Below are positions 60,382 to 64,000 of a stretch of DNA of 64,000 nt, in pieces. Source of the DNA: Alphaproteobacteria bacterium. GTDB taxonomy: Bacteria > Pseudomonadota > Alphaproteobacteria > GCA-2731375. Below the pieces are notes generated by a model. The model did no database searches, was not told where the DNA came from, and worked only from the letters and a program-made list of their open reading frames with translations. A program made the position numbers and the translations under genes. The stretch is taken from NCBI GenBank assembly GCA_021776235.1, contig JAJFGG010000161.1:62001-126000 (forward strand), in the 5' to 3' direction. The first letter of the stretch is position 1. Each line of letters begins with the position of its first letter.

Positions 60382-61368
60382 ATGCGCATTACCGTTGACG
60401 AGGCCCACATGCTGGTGCAACGGGTCATGACCGCCAACCAGCACAGTGTTGAGTATGCGCGCATCATCGCGGATCACATCGTCGATTGCGAATTGCGCGG
60501 CCTGGGCTATGGCGGACTGGCGCGCGTGGTTTCGATTGTCGAGCGTTTGCAACGGACTGGCGCCCCGACGCGCCCGGTCGAGGTGGCGCACCAGACCCCG
60601 GTTTCGGCACGATTGAGCGGCAATGACAATCTTGGTTATGTCGTCGCCTTCAAGGCGGCCGAGATCGTGATCGAGAAGGCCCAGGCGGCTGGCCTGGCGA
60701 TGGTTGGCGCAGATGGGACCTGGTACACGGGTATGCTGTCGCTCTATGCAGAGATGGCGGCGGCGAAAGGCCTGATAACCATGATCGCCTCGAACGCGAC
60801 GCCCTGGGTGGCGCCCCATGGCGCGGCCGAAGGCCGCTTCGGGACCAACCCCATATGTTTTGGTTTTCCCAGCAGCGCTGATCCGGTGATCTGGGATATA
60901 GGCACTTCGTCGATCATGCATGCCGAAGTCGTGCTGGCGAAGCGCCATGGACACATGCTCGAGGCCGGGCGGGCTTTCGACAGTCAGGGGCGTCCGACCA
61001 CGGATCCCGAAGCGGCCCTGGCTGGCGCCTTCACCCCCTGGGGCGGGCACAAGGGTTCGGGCCTCGGCCATGTCGTGCAAATGCTGGGCATCCTCGCCGG
61101 CTCGCCGGTGCAACCTCCGGAACTGGCCGAGTTTGGCTTTGTCATCGTGGCCATGAAGCCTGATTTGATGATGCCGGAAGGGGACTATCGCGCCCGGGTC
61201 ACGGAATATGCCGAAGCCGTCCGTGCGGCCCGTCCCATCGAAGGCGGCCCGGCCGTCCGCATGCCCTTCGACCGCTCCGCCGCCGAACGCCGCCGCCGGC
61301 TGGCCGAAGATGCCATCGACGTCCCGGATTTCGTCCACGCCCGGCTAACCGAGTTCGCGCTTTCGTAG
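60382..61368 (+). CDS. Ldh-family NAD(P)-dependent 2-hydroxyacid dehydrogenase (YlbC/MdhII type)
   Basis: A 328-residue oxidoreductase of the malate/L-sulfolactate dehydrogenase-like fold. Landmarks are AGLAMVGADGTWYTGMLSLYAEMAAAKGLI, PWVAPHGAAEGRFGTNPICFGFPSS, GRPTTDPEAALAGAFTPWGGHKGSGLGHVVQML. These enzymes interconvert 2-keto and 2-hydroxy acids (malate, ureidoglycolate, sulfolactate, delta-1-pyrroline-2-carboxylate). The start is ATG 60382 with GGAGGGATGG upstream; the track ORF begins four codons earlier at a TTG. Confidence 0.92.
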   Translation: MRITVDEAHMLVQRVMTANQHSVEYARIIADHIVDCELRGLGYGGLARVVSIVERLQRTGAPTRPVEVAHQTPVSARLSGNDNLGYVVAFKAAEIVIEKAQAAGLAMVGADGTWYTGMLSLYAEMAAAKGLITMIASNATPWVAPHGAAEGRFGTNPICFGFPSSADPVIWDIGTSSIMHAEVVLAKRHGHMLEAGRAFDSQGRPTTDPEAALAGAFTPWGGHKGSGLGHVVQMLGILAGSPVQPPELAEFGFVIVAMKPDLMMPEGDYRARVTEYAEAVRAARPIEGGPAVRMPFDRSAAERRRRLAEDAIDVPDFVHARLTEFALS

Positions 61369-61413
61369 AGGCCCGCTAGCGGATTTCTTGAGCTGGATTC
61401 AGCTATGGCGCCG

Positions 61414-61824
61414 CTAGGTGCTTTGGAGCTGCGCCATGAAGCCACCGCCATCGGCGAAGACCGTGCCTTCGGCAACTTTTCCGTCACGGATGGTGAAAAA
61501 AGCCGCCGCGGGCCGGTTGACCCGATTGCCCGTCGCGGGCAGCCCGTTGAAGTCGCCGCGGTGAACCCCGCTGAAGACGTAATGCACCGCGACCGTGTCG
61601 CCGTCCCCGACGATTTTCTGGATGCTGAAGCGCGCCTCGTCGAAGGCCTCGTGGCGCGCCTTGAGGTCCTCTACATGCTCCGCCAGGGACGCCATGCTGG
61701 CAACGCCGTGGCCATGGCGAACGTAGTCAGTATGAAACGTGTCGTATACCACCGACATGTCCTGCTTGTTGAAGCCATCCTCCATGATGTGACGGACAAG
61801 TTCCTTGTTTTCTTCCGCTGTCAT
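61414..61824 (-). CDS. SnoaL-like/NTF2-fold polyketide cyclase-family protein
   Basis: A 136-residue alpha+beta-barrel protein (NKELVRHIMEDGFNKQDMSVVYDTFHTDYVRHG; AFDEARFSIQKIVGDGDTVAVHYVFSGVHRGDFNGLP; VNRPAAAFFTIRDGKVAEGTVF). This is the ester-cyclase/SnoaL group, whose members are often catalytic on hydrophobic ligands but whose functions are rarely known. The ATG at 61824 has AAGGAAA upstream and replaces the GTG start in the track. It converges with the Ldh-type gene. Confidence 0.88.
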   Translation of the reverse strand: MTAEENKELVRHIMEDGFNKQDMSVVYDTFHTDYVRHGHGVASMASLAEHVEDLKARHEAFDEARFSIQKIVGDGDTVAVHYVFSGVHRGDFNGLPATGNRVNRPAAAFFTIRDGKVAEGTVFADGGGFMAQLQST

Positions 61825-61874
61825 GATTTCCTTTTCCTCAATTTCTGGCACAACCCGGCGCTTTGCAATTCTTC

Positions 61875-63419
61875 TTATCTGCCCAAGCTACTCGATAATT
61901 GTTCCCTTATGGTGCGTTTCATGACCTTGCCGCTGGGATTGCGCAAGAGTTCCTCGGCGAAGGTGATATCGCGGGGCACCTTGTAGCCGCCCAGATGCTG
62001 CCTGCAATGGGCAACGATCTCATCAGCCGTGGGCTGGCGTCCAGGTTGGGACACTATGACCGCGGCCAGACGTTCGCCCCATTGGGCATCGGGTATGCCG
62101 ACTACGGCGGCCTCGGCCACGCCTTCATGGCGCAGCAGAACTTCCTCAACCTCCCGGGGGTATATATTGATGCCGCCGGAAATTACCATGTCCTTGCGGC
62201 GGTCCATAATGGCAAGGAAGCCATCATGGTCCATGGCGCCCATATCCCCGGTCAGCAGCCAGGATCCATCCAGGGCCTCGGCCGTGGCGGCCTCGTTGCG
62301 GCAATAACCGTTGAACAGTGTCGGTGATTTGACCCAGATATCGCCTATTTCGCCGGGCTCGGCGGGGCTGCGGTCCTGGCGCCGGACGGCGATCTCGGTG
62401 CCGACGATCGCGGGGCCGACGGATCCGGGCTTGTCGTCAATCAACTCCGGCGCCAGGGCCGTGGCGATGCCGACCTCGGTGCAGCCATAGCACTCGTGGA
62501 TAATGCCTTCGCCAAAGAACTTCACCGCCCGGTGTTTCAGGGTTCGGGCAAACGGCGCCGCGTTGACGACAATGCCGTTGAGACGAAAGCCGCCGCGCTG
62601 TTGCAGCAGATCCGGGGGCAACGACAAAATTTGATGCACATGCGTCGGCACCATGAAGGCGGACGTCACCTCGCCGCTGGCCAGACGGGCCATGACGTGT
62701 GCCGGATCGAACGCGGCAAGCAGTTCCAGCGTGCCGCCGTTGAAGACACTGGCCATGGCAAAGCCGAAACCGCCGCCGTGAGCCAGAGGCGCAAAACAGA
62801 GATGCCGGTCGGCGGGGCCCAGACAGCGGAAATGGTGCGCCATGGCGTTGAACAGGTGGCTGCGGCAGTGGTGTGACAGCATGACCCCTTTTGGCTCGCC
62901 CGTGGTTCCGGATGTATAGGGAATACAGAATGTCGCCTCCGGATCGGCCGGCGGCACCGGTGCGACAAGGGATTGCCGGGCCAGGGACGCTTTGTATCCG
63001 GCATCGAGCGAGACGATGGCGCTATCGGCCAACCCGGCCAGGTTGGCCAACAGATCGTCTGGGCAGAACACCACCTTGGCCTGGCAGTTTTCCAGTATCT
63101 GCCTCAATTCTTCCGGCGCAGCGCGGTGGGTGGGTGTCGCCACCATGATGCCGGCCCGGGACAGACCGGCAACCAACTCGATATAGGGCAAACAATTGGG
63201 CGCGTAAATTGCCGCGCAGTCGCCTGGACGCAATCCCAGATCGTCACGCGCCAGCGCCGCCACCCGCTGGATCCGCTCCGCCAACTGCCCGAAGCTCAGG
63301 CAACGATCCTCGAACAGCAATGCCGGTTTGTCGGGGTGTCTCAAGGCGCCCGCCACGACACCGGAGGCAATATCGGCGCCGACCAATTCGGCTGTCACCT
63401 GAAACCCGGGCGAGCTCAT
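61875..63419 (-). CDS. AMP-forming acyl-CoA synthetase (ANL superfamily)
   Basis: A 514-residue ligase. It has the phosphate-binding loop IPYTSGTTGEPKGVMLSHH, the A5-like ECYGCTEVG, the hinge LLTGDMGAMDHDGFLAIMDRRKDMVISGGINIYPREVE and the catalytic Lys in NPSGKVMKRTI. Members activate carboxylic acids to acyl-AMP and then to acyl-CoA. The track ORF starts far upstream in another gene; ATG 63419 overlaps the stop codon of the upstream amidohydrolase (ATGA), so translation is coupled. Acid substrate not known. Confidence 0.93.
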   Translation of the reverse strand: MSSPGFQVTAELVGADIASGVVAGALRHPDKPALLFEDRCLSFGQLAERIQRVAALARDDLGLRPGDCAAIYAPNCLPYIELVAGLSRAGIMVATPTHRAAPEELRQILENCQAKVVFCPDDLLANLAGLADSAIVSLDAGYKASLARQSLVAPVPPADPEATFCIPYTSGTTGEPKGVMLSHHCRSHLFNAMAHHFRCLGPADRHLCFAPLAHGGGFGFAMASVFNGGTLELLAAFDPAHVMARLASGEVTSAFMVPTHVHQILSLPPDLLQQRGGFRLNGIVVNAAPFARTLKHRAVKFFGEGIIHECYGCTEVGIATALAPELIDDKPGSVGPAIVGTEIAVRRQDRSPAEPGEIGDIWVKSPTLFNGYCRNEAATAEALDGSWLLTGDMGAMDHDGFLAIMDRRKDMVISGGINIYPREVEEVLLRHEGVAEAAVVGIPDAQWGERLAAVIVSQPGRQPTADEIVAHCRQHLGGYKVPRDITFAEELLRNPSGKVMKRTIREQLSSSLGR

Positions 63420-64000
63420 TTCGCGCCATTGCTTTCCGTGGTGCGTTTCGGGGCGCTTTCCGGCAGATGAAACAGTTTCAGGGCGTTGTCGCGCAGCAAT
63501 TTGGCCTTGGCTTCTGCGCGCAGTTCCATGCTGTTGATTTCCGCCATGGCGCGTTCCGGGTCGATCACCGGCCAATCGGTGCCGAACAGCACCTTGTCCT
63601 GACCATAACTGTTCAGGTAGTGCACGATTTGCGGCGGCCAATGTTTCGGTGCATAGGCATCGACACCGATAAAGACATTCTCGTGCTTCCAGGCCATGGA
63701 GATCATCTCGTCCGTCCACGGTACGCCGATGTGTATTCCGATCAGCTTCAAATCGGGAAAATCGATCGCCACCTCATCCAGGGTGATGGGGCGGCCCACG
63801 CTGGGCAGGCGGCGCTCGCGGGAATAGATCAGGTTATGGCCGACCTGCATCATAATCGGTATGTCCAGTTCGCAGCACTTCGCGTAATAGGGATAATAGC
63901 GCCGGTCATTCGGCGCCAGGCCGAACCAATGGGGATAGAGATGGGCGCCGACGAAGCCCAGTTCCTCGACCGCGTGACGCAACTCGTAAATGCCGGCCAT
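63416..64000 (-). CDS. Amidohydrolase-family (TIM-barrel) hydrolase/decarboxylase, 5' part outside the window
   Basis: The visible 194 residues are the C-terminal part of an amidohydrolase-2 protein: YPHWFGLAPNDRRYYPYYAKCCELDIPIMMQVGHN (His), LKLIGIHIGVPW (His) and VLFGTDWPVIDPERAMAEI (catalytic Asp) form the metal-site half of the barrel. The frame is open to the window edge, so the first Met is probably internal. Relatives hydrolyse or decarboxylate aromatic or cyclic acids. Its stop overlaps the ligase start by four bases. Confidence 0.88.
   Translation of the reverse strand: MAGIYELRHAVEELGFVGAHLYPHWFGLAPNDRRYYPYYAKCCELDIPIMMQVGHNLIYSRERRLPSVGRPITLDEVAIDFPDLKLIGIHIGVPWTDEMISMAWKHENVFIGVDAYAPKHWPPQIVHYLNSYGQDKVLFGTDWPVIDPERAMAEINSMELRAEAKAKLLRDNALKLFHLPESAPKRTTESNGAK

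Noticed and set aside
1-64000. CRISPR arrays, rRNA operons, complete prophage or intact transposase genes
   Set aside because: No regularly spaced repeats, rRNA sequence, or phage/transposase domains were seen on either strand.

Overview
The window looks like chromosomal DNA of a free-living alphaproteobacterium, probably Rhodospirillales-like. This rests on the GC-rich coding style, the stand-alone glutamyl-Q tRNA(Asp) synthetase, a methylsuccinyl-CoA dehydrogenase of the ethylmalonyl-CoA pathway, a TRAP transporter and a CYP153 P450. The lineage is inference; no rRNA is present. I support about 57 protein genes, one tRNA-Ser, one broken toxin gene, a two-copy dispersed repeat and several inverted repeats.

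Layout. 1-11 kb: flavin oxidoreductase (cut by the left edge), an aminoglycoside-phosphotransferase-like kinase facing an ACAD10/11-type acyl-CoA dehydrogenase, nitroreductase, NudC, a Pmp3-like peptide, and a plus-strand operon of thiolase, FadJ-type fusion, TauD-type dioxygenase and enoyl-CoA hydratase. 11-15.6 kb: a higBA locus whose toxin frame has an in-frame stop, flavodoxin-like protein, HNH nuclease, AlkA-like glycosylase overlapping a hydroxyacyl-CoA dehydrogenase, and GluQ-RS. 15.9-22.3 kb: methylsuccinyl-CoA dehydrogenase, HpaB-type monooxygenase and a complete dctPQM TRAP system. 22.5-28.1 kb: tRNA-Ser, insertion-sequence-end-like repeats, a small secreted protein and a 1440-residue membrane NRPS of the Pls/PosA type, closed on the right by a long imperfect inverted repeat. 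This block looks acquired.

28-37 kb: SDR, HpcH/HpaI aldolase plus GST, O-methyltransferase, ferric-reductase-like membrane protein, P450, LLM oxidoreductase, VOC protein. 37-44 kb is a sensory block: chemoreceptor, PstS-like binding protein, OmpR-type response regulator and a MASE3-PAS hybrid histidine kinase around an AT-rich divergent promoter region with a perfect 9-9-9 inverted repeat. 44-64 kb: CYP153 alkane/fatty-acid hydroxylase, SsuD-like monooxygenase, LasC-like FAD epoxidase, AidB-like acyl-CoA dehydrogenase, SDR, CaiB/BaiF CoA-transferase, MBL hydrolase, MDR reductase, thiolase with its DUF35 partner, a DUF427-cyclase fusion, MAPEG protein, GlxA regulator, Ldh-type dehydrogenase, SnoaL-like protein and an acyl-CoA ligase coupled to an amidohydrolase (cut by the right edge).

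Taken together the window is dominated by CoA-thioester and hydrophobic-substrate catabolism: oxygenases (two P450s, three LLM flavoenzymes, HpaB, TauD, LasC-like), activation (ligase, CoA-transferase), beta-oxidation (four acyl-CoA dehydrogenases, two thiolases, FadJ, HADH, ECH), with sensing and transport attached. The most unusual items are the lone Pls/PosA NRPS in a probable island, the bimodular double-hairpin repeat, the PstS-like/chemoreceptor/two-component block, the DUF427-cyclase fusion, and the split ACAD10/11 pair. All family calls were made by reading the translations; no database search was run.
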